Of a stretch of DNA of 64,000 bases, positions 9,404-18,228 are shown one piece after another (positions within the stretch are counted from its first letter, which is position 1; each line of letters starts with the position of its first letter). Source of the DNA: Phenylobacterium sp. J367 (lineage in GTDB: Bacteria; Pseudomonadota; Alphaproteobacteria; Caulobacterales; Caulobacteraceae); NCBI RefSeq assembly GCF_024699985.1, contig NZ_JAJONA010000001.1, positions 496,001 to 560,000 on the forward strand, in the 5' to 3' direction. A program made the translations under genes and the position numbers. Below the pieces are notes generated by a model. That model was not told where the DNA came from and made no database searches. It saw only the letters and a program-made list of their open reading frames with translations.

Positions 9404-10399
9404 ATGGCGCGCGGGTCCTTCCCTATCCTGTTCATCACCGCGACCCGGATCGGCGACGCGGTCCTGTCGTCGGGCCTCGTGAAGCGGCTCTCCGACGAGA
9501 TCCCCGGCGCCCGCTTCACCATCGTCGCCGGCCCGGCCGCAGCCCCGCTGTTCGCCGATGTCCCCAACCTCGATCGGCTGATCGTCTTCGAGAAGGCCAA
9601 GGACGGCTCCCACTGGTTCGACCTGTGGCGCCAGGTGCGAGGCCGCAGGTGGGGCCTGATCGTCGACCTGCGCGGCTCGGCGATCTCGAGCTTCCTGCGC
9701 CGCCGGCGCCGGGCGGTGTTCCGCAAGGTCCCGGGCGAGACCGTCCACAAGGTCATCGAGGCGTCCCGCGCTCTGAAGATCGAGGACCAGCCCGCCGCGC
9801 CGTACCTCTTCACCTCCGAGGCCACCGAGGCCCTGGCCGCCGAGATCACCCAGGGCTTCGGCCCGATCCTCGCCATCGCGCCGGCCGCCAACTGGGTCGG
9901 CAAGACCTGGCCGGTGGAGCGGTTCAGCCAGGTGGCCATGCGCCTGCTGGGGCCGAACGGTCCGATGCGCGGCGGCCGGCTGATGATCCTCGGCGGGCCC
10001 GAGGACGCCAAGGTCGCCGCCCAGCTCAAGGACGTGGTGATGCGCAAGCAGCTCATCGACCTGACCGGCCGCACCGACCTGCTGACCTCCTTCGCGGCGC
10101 TGAAGCACGCGCGCCTCTACATCGGCAACGACAGCGGCACGACGCACCTCGCCGCCGCCGCCGGCGTCCCGACGCTGGCCCTCTTCGGTCCCTCGGACGA
10201 GCGGCTCTACGCGCCGTGGGGCGAGCACACCCGGGTGGTCCGCGGGCCCCGCACCTTCGATCAGGTGAGGAACGCCGACCCCACGCTCAGCCAGCAGGTC
10301 TGCCACATGATGGACCTCACCGTGGATACCGTGGCAAAGGCCGCCGAGGCCCTGCTGGCCGCCACCGAACCCACCCGCCGCGAGACCAAGCATGGCTGA
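9404..10399 (+). CDS. Glycosyltransferase family 9 (heptosyltransferase-like)
   Basis: 331 aa. Matches the ADP-heptose:LPS heptosyltransferase fold: N-terminal FITATRIGDAVLSSGLVKRL, the nucleotide-sugar side with IAPAANWVGKTWPVERFSQVA, and the conserved YIGNDSGTTHLAAAAGVPTLALFGPSDE near the C-terminus. It probably adds a sugar to lipopolysaccharide or another surface glycan on the cytoplasmic face. The stop lies 8 bases inside the following dihydroorotase gene, so the two are translated together although their pathways differ. Confidence 0.85.
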   Translation: MARGSFPILFITATRIGDAVLSSGLVKRLSDEIPGARFTIVAGPAAAPLFADVPNLDRLIVFEKAKDGSHWFDLWRQVRGRRWGLIVDLRGSAISSFLRRRRRAVFRKVPGETVHKVIEASRALKIEDQPAAPYLFTSEATEALAAEITQGFGPILAIAPAANWVGKTWPVERFSQVAMRLLGPNGPMRGGRLMILGGPEDAKVAAQLKDVVMRKQLIDLTGRTDLLTSFAALKHARLYIGNDSGTTHLAAAAGVPTLALFGPSDERLYAPWGEHTRVVRGPRTFDQVRNADPTLSQQVCHMMDLTVDTVAKAAEALLAATEPTRRETKHG

Positions 10400-11729
10400 G
10401 ACCTACGACCTGATCGTCCGTGGCGGCGAGGTGGTGAACCACGCGGGGCGCGGGATCGCCGACATCGGCGTCCGCGGCGGCAAGTTCGCCGCCATCGGCG
10501 ACCTCTCCCAGGCCAGCGCCGGCGAGGTGTTCGACGCGACAGGGCTCACCGTGATGCCCGGCGTCATCGACACCCAGGTCCACTTCCGCGAGCCGGGCCT
10601 GGAGTGGAAGGAAGACCTGGAGACCGGGTCACGCGCCGCGGTCCTCGGCGGCGTCGTCGCGGTGTTCGAGATGCCGAACACCGAGCCCACCACCACCGAC
10701 CCGGACCAGCTCGCCGACAAGCTGGCGCGCGCCGCCAACCGCATGCACTGCGACCACGCCTTCTATGTGGGCGGCACGCACGAGAACACGCCGTGGCTCG
10801 GCGAGATGGAGCGCCTGCCCGGCTGCTGCGGGGTGAAGGTGTTCATGGGCGCCTCGACCGGCACCCTGCTGGTCAAGGACGACGCCGGCGTCGAGGCCGT
10901 GCTGCGCAACATCAGCCGCCGCGCCGCCTTCCACTCCGAGGACGAGTACCGCCTGGCCGACCGCCGGCCGCTGGCCCGTGAGGGCGACTGGACGAGCCAC
11001 CCCGAGGTTCGCGACGCCCAGTCGGCGATCCAGTCCACCGAGCGGCTGATCCGCATCGCCAAGAGCCTCGGCAAGCGGATCCACATCCTGCACGTCACCA
11101 CCGCCGACGAGATCGCCTACCTGGCCGCCCACAAGGACGTGGCCTCGGTGGAGGTGACGCCGCAGCACCTGACGCTGGCCGGGCCCGAGGCCTATGAGCG
11201 GCTGAAGGGCTACGCCCAGATGAATCCGCCGATCCGCGACGCGCACCACCGCGCCGGCCTGTGGGCCGGCGTCGCCAACGGCGTCGCCGACGTGCTCGGC
11301 TCCGACCACGCGCCGCACACCGCCGAGGAGAAGGCCCGCCCCTACCCGGCCTCGCCCTCGGGGATGCCCGGCGTGCAGACCCTGCTTCCCGTCATGCTGA
11401 CCCACGTGGCCGAGGGCCGCCTCACGCTGGAGCGCCTCGTCGACCTCACCAGCCATGGGGCCAACCGCATCTTCGGCATGGCGGACAAGGGGAGGTTGGC
11501 GGTCGGCTACGACGCCGACCTGACCATCGTCGACCTGAAGGCCCAGCGCACCTTCCGCCATGAGGACATGGCCAGCCGCGTCGGCTGGACGCCCTTCGTG
11601 GACATGGAGGCCAAGGGCTGGCCGATGGCCACCATCATCCGCGGGACCGTGGTCATGCGCGACGACGAGATCGTCGCGCCGAGCCTCGGCCAGCCGGTCC
11701 GCTTCCAGGAGACCCTGAACCCGGCCTAG
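10392..11729 (+). CDS. pyrC: Dihydroorotase (class I, PyrC-like), with an unusual Gln at a metal-ligand position
   Basis: 445 aa amidohydrolase. Dihydroorotase interconverts carbamoyl-aspartate and dihydroorotate in pyrimidine synthesis. The carboxylated-Lys segment GVKVFMGASTG, the HSED and HILHVTT histidines and the catalytic Asp in GSDHAPH are all present. The usual first metal pair D-x-H-x-H reads DTQVHFREPG here (residues 60-69), with Gln62 where His is expected. The related substitution occurs in non-catalytic dihydroorotase-like subunits that pair with ATCase, but the remaining ligands are intact here. Allantoinase or hydantoinase is a less likely reading. It overlaps the upstream glycosyltransferase gene by 8 bases and its stop overlaps the convergent serine hydrolase. 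Confidence 0.85.
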   Translation: MAETYDLIVRGGEVVNHAGRGIADIGVRGGKFAAIGDLSQASAGEVFDATGLTVMPGVIDTQVHFREPGLEWKEDLETGSRAAVLGGVVAVFEMPNTEPTTTDPDQLADKLARAANRMHCDHAFYVGGTHENTPWLGEMERLPGCCGVKVFMGASTGTLLVKDDAGVEAVLRNISRRAAFHSEDEYRLADRRPLAREGDWTSHPEVRDAQSAIQSTERLIRIAKSLGKRIHILHVTTADEIAYLAAHKDVASVEVTPQHLTLAGPEAYERLKGYAQMNPPIRDAHHRAGLWAGVANGVADVLGSDHAPHTAEEKARPYPASPSGMPGVQTLLPVMLTHVAEGRLTLERLVDLTSHGANRIFGMADKGRLAVGYDADLTIVDLKAQRTFRHEDMASRVGWTPFVDMEAKGWPMATIIRGTVVMRDDEIVAPSLGQPVRFQETLNPA

Positions 11730-13099
11730 TCCAGCGCCGCCAGCACGTCCCTGGCGAACTTCGCCTCGTCGAACCGCTTGCCGGCCGGGTCGTAGCCGCG
11801 GCGGACGACGATCACCTTCCTCGAGGGCACGATCAGCACGTACTGCCCGCGGTTGCCGTTCATGCCGTAGACGCCTTCCGGCAGGCCCTGCGCCGGGCCG
11901 TAGAGCCAGAAGAAGGCGCCGTACCCCGGGCCGCTCGCCGGCTGGGCCGGAGCCGGCGTGGCCACGAACTTCGCCCAGCCCTTGGGCAGCAGGCGCTCGC
12001 CGTTCCAGACGCCGTCGTTCTGGTAGAGCAGCGCCAGCCGGGCGAGGTCGCGGGCCGTGGTCCAGACCTGGCTCGAGAGGATGAAGTTGCCCTGCCAGTC
12101 GGTCTCCGGCGTCGTGTGGGTCATGCCGATCTTCCAGAGCAGCTCCTGGAAGGGATAGGCGAGCGCCTTGTCCCCATCGCCCAGTGCGGCCCGCACCGCC
12201 CGCTGGGCCAGCAGGGTGTCATTGTTCGCATAGCGGAACCGGATCCCCGGCCGGACCTCCAGCGGCATCCGCGTCGCCCACTCGGTGACCGCCCCGCCGC
12301 CCACATAGACCTCGTCCGTCCGGTTGCCCGGCCCATCGGTCCACAGGCCCGAGCCCATGTGCATCAGGTTCTGAAGCGTGATCCGGGCCCGCGGATCGCC
12401 GGGCGTCCGCCACTCCGGGATGTCGGCCGGCGCCTCGACCTTCACCAGGCCCTGCTGCACGGCGCGGCCGACCACTGTCGCCGTCAGGCTCTTGGCCGCC
12501 GACCACGTCCGCTGCGGCGTGTGCATGTCGAAGTCGGCGCGGTAGCGCTCGGCGACGATCCGACCGTCCTTGAGCACCAGGACCGCGGTGGTCTTCGAGC
12601 CCTCGCCGTAGGTCGCGCCGTCGAACGCCTTCTCCGCCGCCGCGGCCAGCTTCGCGGGCGTCGCAATCCGCGTCGTGGCGTCGCCGTCCGGCCACTTGCG
12701 GGCCTCGGTGGCCGGCGCGGCCGCGTCGAACCGCGGCAGGTTCGCCACGGCCTCGGGCTCGGCGCCGATCGGCAGCTGGGCGCAGCCGAGGTTCGGCCGC
12801 CAGGCGGCGACCCGCGGCGCCATGTGCCGGTCGAACCGGACACTGACCTGCTTCGTCTCGAAGTCGATCACGGCCTCCAGGTCGCGGACGTCCTGCTGGT
12901 ACTGCGGGTAGATGCCGTCGAGGTCGTCCTTCGCGATCTGCTCCGGCGTCTGGCCCGCGTTGAAGACGTCGCTGCAGAGGAAGGCCGCCTTGTAGCCCGC
13001 GGCCAGGGCCCGGGTGTGGGCGTCAGGCGCGCTCGGCGCCTGGGCCTGGACCACCGCCGGGACGAGCGCGGCCACCGCCGCCAGAGACACGAGACGCAT
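11726..13099 (-). CDS. Serine hydrolase, beta-lactamase/class C family, secreted
   Basis: 457 aa from ATG at 13099, preceded by a GGGGGAG ribosome site. Signal peptide MRLVSLAAVAALVPAVVQAQA. The nucleophile motif S-x-x-K is SAAK in RTWSAAKSLTATVVG, followed by the YANN motif (Y-x-N) in RFRYANNDTLLA, and a late segment GPGYGAFFWLYG in place of the KTG/HxG box. Such proteins include esterases, D-amino peptidases and carboxypeptidases; the substrate cannot be deduced. A long N-terminal region of ~130 residues precedes the catalytic domain. Confidence 0.85.
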   Translation of the reverse strand: MRLVSLAAVAALVPAVVQAQAPSAPDAHTRALAAGYKAAFLCSDVFNAGQTPEQIAKDDLDGIYPQYQQDVRDLEAVIDFETKQVSVRFDRHMAPRVAAWRPNLGCAQLPIGAEPEAVANLPRFDAAAPATEARKWPDGDATTRIATPAKLAAAAEKAFDGATYGEGSKTTAVLVLKDGRIVAERYRADFDMHTPQRTWSAAKSLTATVVGRAVQQGLVKVEAPADIPEWRTPGDPRARITLQNLMHMGSGLWTDGPGNRTDEVYVGGGAVTEWATRMPLEVRPGIRFRYANNDTLLAQRAVRAALGDGDKALAYPFQELLWKIGMTHTTPETDWQGNFILSSQVWTTARDLARLALLYQNDGVWNGERLLPKGWAKFVATPAPAQPASGPGYGAFFWLYGPAQGLPEGVYGMNGNRGQYVLIVPSRKVIVVRRGYDPAGKRFDEAKFARDVLAALD

Positions 13100-13238
13100 G
13101 CGGGAGCTCCCCCTGGGTTCGGGGCAAGCCATAGAGAATATCGCCGAGCCCTGTCGAATCCGCGTCCAACGGCGCGTCTCCCCGGTGACGCCCGCATCGG
13201 CGTCGGCCAAGCTTCGAGCCGCCGGGAGGGCGAGCGCC

Positions 13239-13595
13239 ATGAAATACCTGATGCTGATCTACGAGCCGGAGAACGTCTACGAGGGTGCCGAAGGGGAGAA
13301 GGCGCTGATGGAGATCGTCGGACGCCACATGCAGCTCGGCGAGGCTTTGCGCGCCCAGGGCGTGAGCTACATCGGGGCGCCCCTGCAGCCGACCTCCAGC
13401 GCCACCACGGTCGCCACCGGCGAGGGCGGCGTCCAGACTCTGCACGACGGCCCGTTCGCCGAGACCCGCGAGCACCTGGGCGGCTACTACGAGATGGAGC
13501 TCAAGGACCTGGACGAGGCGATCCACTGGGCCCGCCAGATCCCGGTCATGCCCGGCGGCAAGATCGAGGTCCGGCCGCACGCCGACTACGCATGA
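13239..13595 (+). CDS. YCII-related / DGPF domain protein
   Basis: 118 aa. Begins MKYLMLIYEPE and contains the name-giving DGPF motif in LHDGPFAETREHLGGYYEMELKDLDEAIHWARQIP. These small ferredoxin-like-fold proteins are encoded beside ECF42 sigma factors. Here the stop overlaps the ATG of the sigma factor by 4 bases (ATGA). A GGGAGGG ribosome site lies 7 bases before the start. The biochemical role of DGPF proteins is unsettled. Confidence 0.88.
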   Translation: MKYLMLIYEPENVYEGAEGEKALMEIVGRHMQLGEALRAQGVSYIGAPLQPTSSATTVATGEGGVQTLHDGPFAETREHLGGYYEMELKDLDEAIHWARQIPVMPGGKIEVRPHADYA

Positions 13596-14812
13596 TCGAC
13601 GCCCAGGCGGCCCAGGCGATCGTCGCGGCCCGGCCGCGGGTCGTGGCGGCCCTGGCCGCGCGGATGCGGGACCTGGATCTCGCCGAGGACGCCTTCGCCG
13701 AGGCCAGCGCCTCGGCCCTCGTGGCCTGGCCGCACCAGGCGCCGCGCGACCCCGCCGCCTGGCTGTGGCGCGCGGCGCTCCGCAAGGCGCTGGACGCGAA
13801 GCGCCGGGCGGCAGTGCGCGAGCGGGCTGTCGTCGACGCGCCGGAGCCCGCGCCGACGCCGGAAGAGGCCCTGATGGCCGCCGACCAACCGATCCCCGAC
13901 GAACGCCTGCGGCTGATCTTCGTCTGCTGCCACCCGGCGATCGGTCCGGAGGCGCGGGTCGCGCTGACCCTGAAGGTGGTCTGCGGCCTCTCCACCGAGC
14001 GGCTGGCCCGCGCGTTCCTGGTAGCCGAACCCGCCATGCTGCAGCGGATCACCCGAGCCAAGAAGAAGATCGCCCAGGCCGGCGTGCCCTTCGAGGTTCC
14101 CGGCCCTGCAGCCTGGCCGGAGCGGATGGAGGCCGTGCTGGCCACGCTCGAGATCGCCTACGCCCAGGCCTATGAGGACGCCGCCCTGGCCGGCGAGACC
14201 GCCGGCTTCGCCGCCGAGGTGCTGCGGCTCTCGGGCCTGCTGGCCGAACTCGTCCCGGACGATCCCGAAGCGCTCGCGCTGGCCGCCCTCGTCCGCTACG
14301 CCGAGGCCCGCCGCCCGGCCCGCCTGGACGCCGCCGGCGCCATGGTCCCGCCTGCCGAGCAGGACATGACCCTCTGGCGCCGTGACCTCGTCGCCGAGGG
14401 CGCCCGCCTGCTGGATCGCGCCGCCGACCAGGGCCGCAGCGGCCCCCGCCAGATCCTCGCCGCCATTCACGGGGCGCACCTGTCGCGGATCGAGACCGGC
14501 CTGACGCCCTGGGCCGACATCGTGCGGCTCTACGACATCCTGCTGGCCCTGCGCCCGACGCCGGTGACGGCGGTGAACCGCGCCGTCGCGGTGGGCGAGG
14601 CGTCCGGGCCGGAGCAGGGCTTGGCCGCCCTGGCCGAGGTGGCGACCGACCGTCTCGCCGACTGGCTGCCGTGGCACGCGGCCCGCGCCGCCCTCTTCGC
14701 CGCCGCCGGCCGGACCGCCGAGGCCCGGGCCGCCTACGACGCGGCGCTGGCCCTGAAGCCGCCGCCCGCGGAGCGGCTCTACCTCGAACGCCGCCGCCAC
14801 GCATTGGCCTGA
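13592..14812 (+). CDS. ECF sigma factor of the ECF42 (DGPF-linked) type
   Basis: 406 aa. The N-terminal third is a sigma2/sigma4 module (DLAEDAFAEASASALVAWP, then IPDERLRLIFVCCHPAIGPEARVALTLKVVCGLSTERLARAFLV). The remaining ~230 residues form the long helical C-terminal extension typical of this group (RLYDILLALRPTPVTAVNRAVAV, AARAALFAAAGRTAEARAAYDAAL). ECF42 members have no anti-sigma factor and depend on this extension; they usually switch on the adjacent DGPF gene. The 4-base overlap with that gene fits autoregulation of a two-gene operon, but no target promoter was identified. Confidence 0.88.
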   Translation: MIDAQAAQAIVAARPRVVAALAARMRDLDLAEDAFAEASASALVAWPHQAPRDPAAWLWRAALRKALDAKRRAAVRERAVVDAPEPAPTPEEALMAADQPIPDERLRLIFVCCHPAIGPEARVALTLKVVCGLSTERLARAFLVAEPAMLQRITRAKKKIAQAGVPFEVPGPAAWPERMEAVLATLEIAYAQAYEDAALAGETAGFAAEVLRLSGLLAELVPDDPEALALAALVRYAEARRPARLDAAGAMVPPAEQDMTLWRRDLVAEGARLLDRAADQGRSGPRQILAAIHGAHLSRIETGLTPWADIVRLYDILLALRPTPVTAVNRAVAVGEASGPEQGLAALAEVATDRLADWLPWHAARAALFAAAGRTAEARAAYDAALALKPPPAERLYLERRRHALA

Positions 14813-14851
14813 GGCTTCCCTTCCCTTCCGGCGCTTGGAATAAGGGCAGGC

Positions 14852-16630
14852 ATGGACGCCGAGCTCCGCACCGACACCGCGCCCTTCCGCGACCCGCTCT
14901 ACGCCCCGCGCCGGCTGGACGTGGACGCGCGCCCGGGCGGCGAGCTCGTGCTCACCAACTCCACTCCCTATTCCGAGCGCTTCCAGACCCTCTGGGAGGC
15001 GCTGGACTTCTGGGCGGCGGCCGCGCCGGAGCGGACCTGGCTCGCCGAGCGCTCGGGCGAGGGCTGGCGGACGTTGACCTTCCGGGAGGCCCGCGAGCGC
15101 ATCGCCGCCCTGGCCGCCGGCCTGCGCGACCTGGGCGTGGTGGGCGAGCGGCCGCTGCTGATCCTCTCCGGCAACGCCATCGACCACGCGCTGATCAAGT
15201 ACGCGGCCATGAGCCAGGGGATGCCGGCCGCCCCGGTCTCCGCGCAGTACGGCCTGGCGGGCGCCAACCTCGCGCGCCTGACCCACGCCGTGGAGATCCT
15301 GAAGCCCGCGGCGGTCTACACCGAGGATGCAGCGCTCTTCGCCCATGGCCTCTCGGCGGATTGCCTCGCCGGCCTGCCGGTGATCGCAGGCGCCAATCCG
15401 CGGCCGGGGGACGTGCCGCTGGACAGCCTCTACCGCGCGGGGACGGCGGCCTTCACGGCGCGGCCCGAGGACCACGCCAAGTACCTGCTGACCTCCGGCT
15501 CCACCGGCCATCCGAAGGCGGTGATCTGCACCCACCGGGCGACCTCGTTGAACGCCGCCCAGATCGAGGCCTGCTTCGCTGATCCCGACCCGCCGGTGAT
15601 GCTGCACTCCGCCCCCTGGAGCCACAGCCTGGGGGCCAACGCCATCCTGCACATGGGCCTGCACCGCGGCGGCACGCTCTACATCGACCGCGGCCAGCCG
15701 ACGGCGGCGCGCTTCGGCGAAACGCTGCGGAATCTCCACGAGGTAGCGCCGACCTACCAGAACATGGTGCCCGCCGGCTGGATGCTGCTGGTCGATGCGC
15801 TCGAGCGCGACGACGCCCTGGCCCGGACCTTCTTCTCCCGCGTGCGCCTGCTGCAGTACGGCGGCGCGGCGCTTGGCCAGGCCACCGCCGACCGCATCCA
15901 GGCCGTCGCCGTGCGCACGGTGGGCGAGCGGATCAGCTTCGGCTCGGGCTATGGCGCGACGGAGACCGGCCCTACCGCCTGCAACGTCCACTGGCCGAAC
16001 GCCCGGATGGGGATGATCGGCCTCCCGATCCCGGGAACCTCGGTCCGGCTGATGCCGAACGCCGGCAAGCTGGAGTTCCGGGTGAAGGGGCCGCAGATCA
16101 CCCAAGGCTACCTCGGCCGGCCGGACTTGAACGCCCAGATCTTCGACGACGAGGGCTTCTATGTGATCGGCGACGCCGCCCGGCTCGTCGATCCGTCCGA
16201 CCCGCGCCAGGGGATGGTCTACGACGGCCGGCTGTCGGAGAACTTCAAGCTGGTCTCGGGCGCCTTCGTCAGCGTCGGCGACCTGCGGATCGGCGCGGTC
16301 GGCGCGATCGGCGGGGCGGTGACCGACGCCGTGGTCTGCGGCGAGGGCCACGATAGCGTGGGCCTGTTGCTCTACCCCAACCCCACCCTGCCCCGCGGCG
16401 AGGTCGAGGCGGCGGTGCGCGCCGGGCTGGACCGGTTCAACAGCCGGGGCCTCGGCTCCTCCGGCAAGGTCGCCCGCGCCATCCTGCTCGAGAGCCCGCC
16501 CGATCCGCATTCGGGCGAGATCACCGACAAGGGCTACATCGCCCAGAGCCTCGCCCGCACGAAGCATGGCGAGGCCGTCCGGCGGCTGTTCGCCGATCCC
16601 CCTTCCCCAGATGTGATGGTGTTTGAATGA
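14852..16630 (+). CDS. Feruloyl-CoA synthase-like acyl/aryl-CoA ligase
   Basis: 592 aa AMP-forming ligase. Motif A3 [18 protein letters not shown], motif A5 [14 protein letters not shown], and motif A8 [21 protein letters not shown] are all visible. The overall layout (N-terminal [24 protein letters not shown]) resembles feruloyl-CoA synthases. It should activate an aromatic or other carboxylic acid as its CoA ester. Its stop overlaps the ATG of a TPP-dependent enzyme (ATGA), suggesting a two-gene catabolic operon for an aromatic acid; the real substrate is unknown. Confidence 0.85.
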   Translation: MDAELRTDTAPFRDPLYAPRRLDVDARPGGELVLTNSTPYSERFQTLWEALDFWAAAAPERTWLAERSGEGWRTLTFREARERIAALAAGLRDLGVVGERPLLILSGNAIDHALIKYAAMSQGMPAAPVSAQYGLAGANLARLTHAVEILKPAAVYTEDAALFAHGLSADCLAGLPVIAGANPRPGDVPLDSLYRAGTAAFTARPEDHAKYLLTSGSTGHPKAVICTHRATSLNAAQIEACFADPDPPVMLHSAPWSHSLGANAILHMGLHRGGTLYIDRGQPTAARFGETLRNLHEVAPTYQNMVPAGWMLLVDALERDDALARTFFSRVRLLQYGGAALGQATADRIQAVAVRTVGERISFGSGYGATETGPTACNVHWPNARMGMIGLPIPGTSVRLMPNAGKLEFRVKGPQITQGYLGRPDLNAQIFDDEGFYVIGDAARLVDPSDPRQGMVYDGRLSENFKLVSGAFVSVGDLRIGAVGAIGGAVTDAVVCGEGHDSVGLLLYPNPTLPRGEVEAAVRAGLDRFNSRGLGSSGKVARAILLESPPDPHSGEITDKGYIAQSLARTKHGEAVRRLFADPPSPDVMVFE

Positions 16631-18167
16631 ACGGCGCCGACGCCCTGATCTCGACCCTGGTGGCCAACGAGGTCACCGCCTGCTTCGCCAACCCCGGCAC
16701 CAGCGAGATGCAGTTCGTGGCGGCGCTCGACGGCGTCCCGGCGATGCGGCCGGTGCTCTGCCTGTTCGAGGGGTGGCGACCGGCGCCGCCGACGGCTACG
16801 GCCGGATGGCCGGCAAGCCCGCCTGCACGCTGCTGCACCTGGGCCCCGGCTACGGCAACGGGGTGGCCAACCTGCATAATGCCCGGCGGGCCTTCACCCC
16901 GATCGTCAACGTGGTCGGCGACCACGCCACCTATCACCGGCAGTACGACGCGCCGCTGAACTCCGACATCGCGACGCTTGTGAAGCCCAATTCGATCTGG
17001 GCGAAGTCGGCCGACAGCGCCGACAGCGTGGCCGGCCTCGCCGCCGAGGCCGTCGCCGCCAGCTACGGTCCGCCGGGCGGCCCGGTCAGCCTCGTGCTGC
17101 CGGCCGATTCCGCGTGGCTGCCGACCACCACCGAGCCGGTGATCGCCCAGAAGCCGACGCGGCCCGCGCCCGCCGGCTCGGCGGTCGACGCCGCGGCGCG
17201 CGCGCTGAAGGCCGCGAAGAAGCCGGTGGTCCTGCTGGGCGGCCAGGCCTGCCTGGCCGACGGCCTGAAGGCGGCCGCCCGGCTCGAGGCGGCGGGCGTC
17301 ACTGTCTATTCCGACACCTTCGTGCCGCGCCAGCCGCGCGGCGCCGGTGTCTTCCTGCCGAAGAAGATGCCCTATTTCGGCGAGATGGCCCTGGGCGAGC
17401 TGGAAGGCGTGGACCTGATGGTCTTCGTCGGCACGACCCTGCCGGTGGCCTTCTTCGCCTATCCCGACCGGCCGAGCGTGCTGGTCCCCGACGGGTGCGA
17501 GACCCTGACGCTCGCCGAACGTTCGGAGGACTCCATCGCCGGCCTCGTGGCTCTGGCCGACGCCCTGGGCGCGCCTGCGGAAGGGCCGGTCCAGACGCTC
17601 GCCATCGCCGACGCCGCGCCGGACGGCCAGCTCAACGCCTACCACTGTGGCACGTCCATCGCCCGCCACATGCCGGAAGGCGCCATCGTCTGCGACGACG
17701 CGGTGACGTCCGGCACCGGCGTCGGCTTCGCCACGGCCACGGCCCGGGCCCACGAGGTGCTGGCGCTCACCGGCGGGGCCATCGGCATCGGCCTGCCGAT
17801 CGCGGTCGGCGCGGCGGTGGCCTGCCCGGACCGCAAGGTGCTGTCCCTGAACGGCGACGGCGCGGCCATGTACACGGTGCAGGCGCTATGGACGATGGTC
17901 CGCGAGAACCTCGACATCACCGTGGTGGTGTTCGCCAACCACACCTACCGGATCCTCAATGTCGAGATGACCCGGACGGGCGCGGGCAAGGCCGGTCCCC
18001 AGGCGTCGAAGCTGCTCGACCTGGGCGACCCGAAGATCGACTGGGTGTCGGTGGCCAAGGGCTTCGGCCTGCCCGCCGTGCGCTGCGAGACCGCCGAGGC
18101 CTTCGATGCCGCCTTCGCCGCCGCCATGGCCCAGAAGGGCCCGACCTTCATCGAGGCGGCGATCTAG
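16627..18167 (+). CDS. TPP-dependent decarboxylase/acetolactate synthase-like enzyme (one frameshift)
   Basis: About 513 aa after correction. The N-terminal Pyr domain has the catalytic Glu segment [17 protein letters not shown], the middle domain has [17 protein letters not shown], and the C-terminal TPP domain has [19 protein letters not shown] with the GDG...N cofactor motif ending in [11 protein letters not shown]. The frame breaks at the G run 16770-16773, where one G is missing exactly at the FEG|VATG junction. The pattern resembles benzoylformate decarboxylase or a non-biosynthetic acetolactate synthase large subunit. It is coupled to the upstream aryl-CoA ligase gene. Confidence 0.85.
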
Positions 18168-18171
18168 AGCC

Positions 18172-18204
18172 CAAAGAAAAGGCCCGCGGATTGCTCCGCG
18201 GGCC
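18172..18204 (-). terminator. Rho-independent terminator of the minus-strand Cys-rich gene
   Basis: A 10-bp stem (GGCCCGCGGA / TCCGCGGGCC, 18181-18204) with a 4-base loop. On the minus strand it is followed by TTTTCTTTG, so it ends the transcript of the gene whose stop is at 18229. Confidence 0.85.
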
Positions 18205-18228
18205 TCGTCCGTCAGCCTGGGCTGGGGA

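Noticed and set aside
13586..16567. ~990-codon open frame on the minus strand opposite the sigma factor and CoA ligase
   Set aside because: Stop codons are rare in this GC-rich DNA. The plus-strand genes have complete motifs and overlapping starts; the antisense product is Arg/Gly-rich noise.
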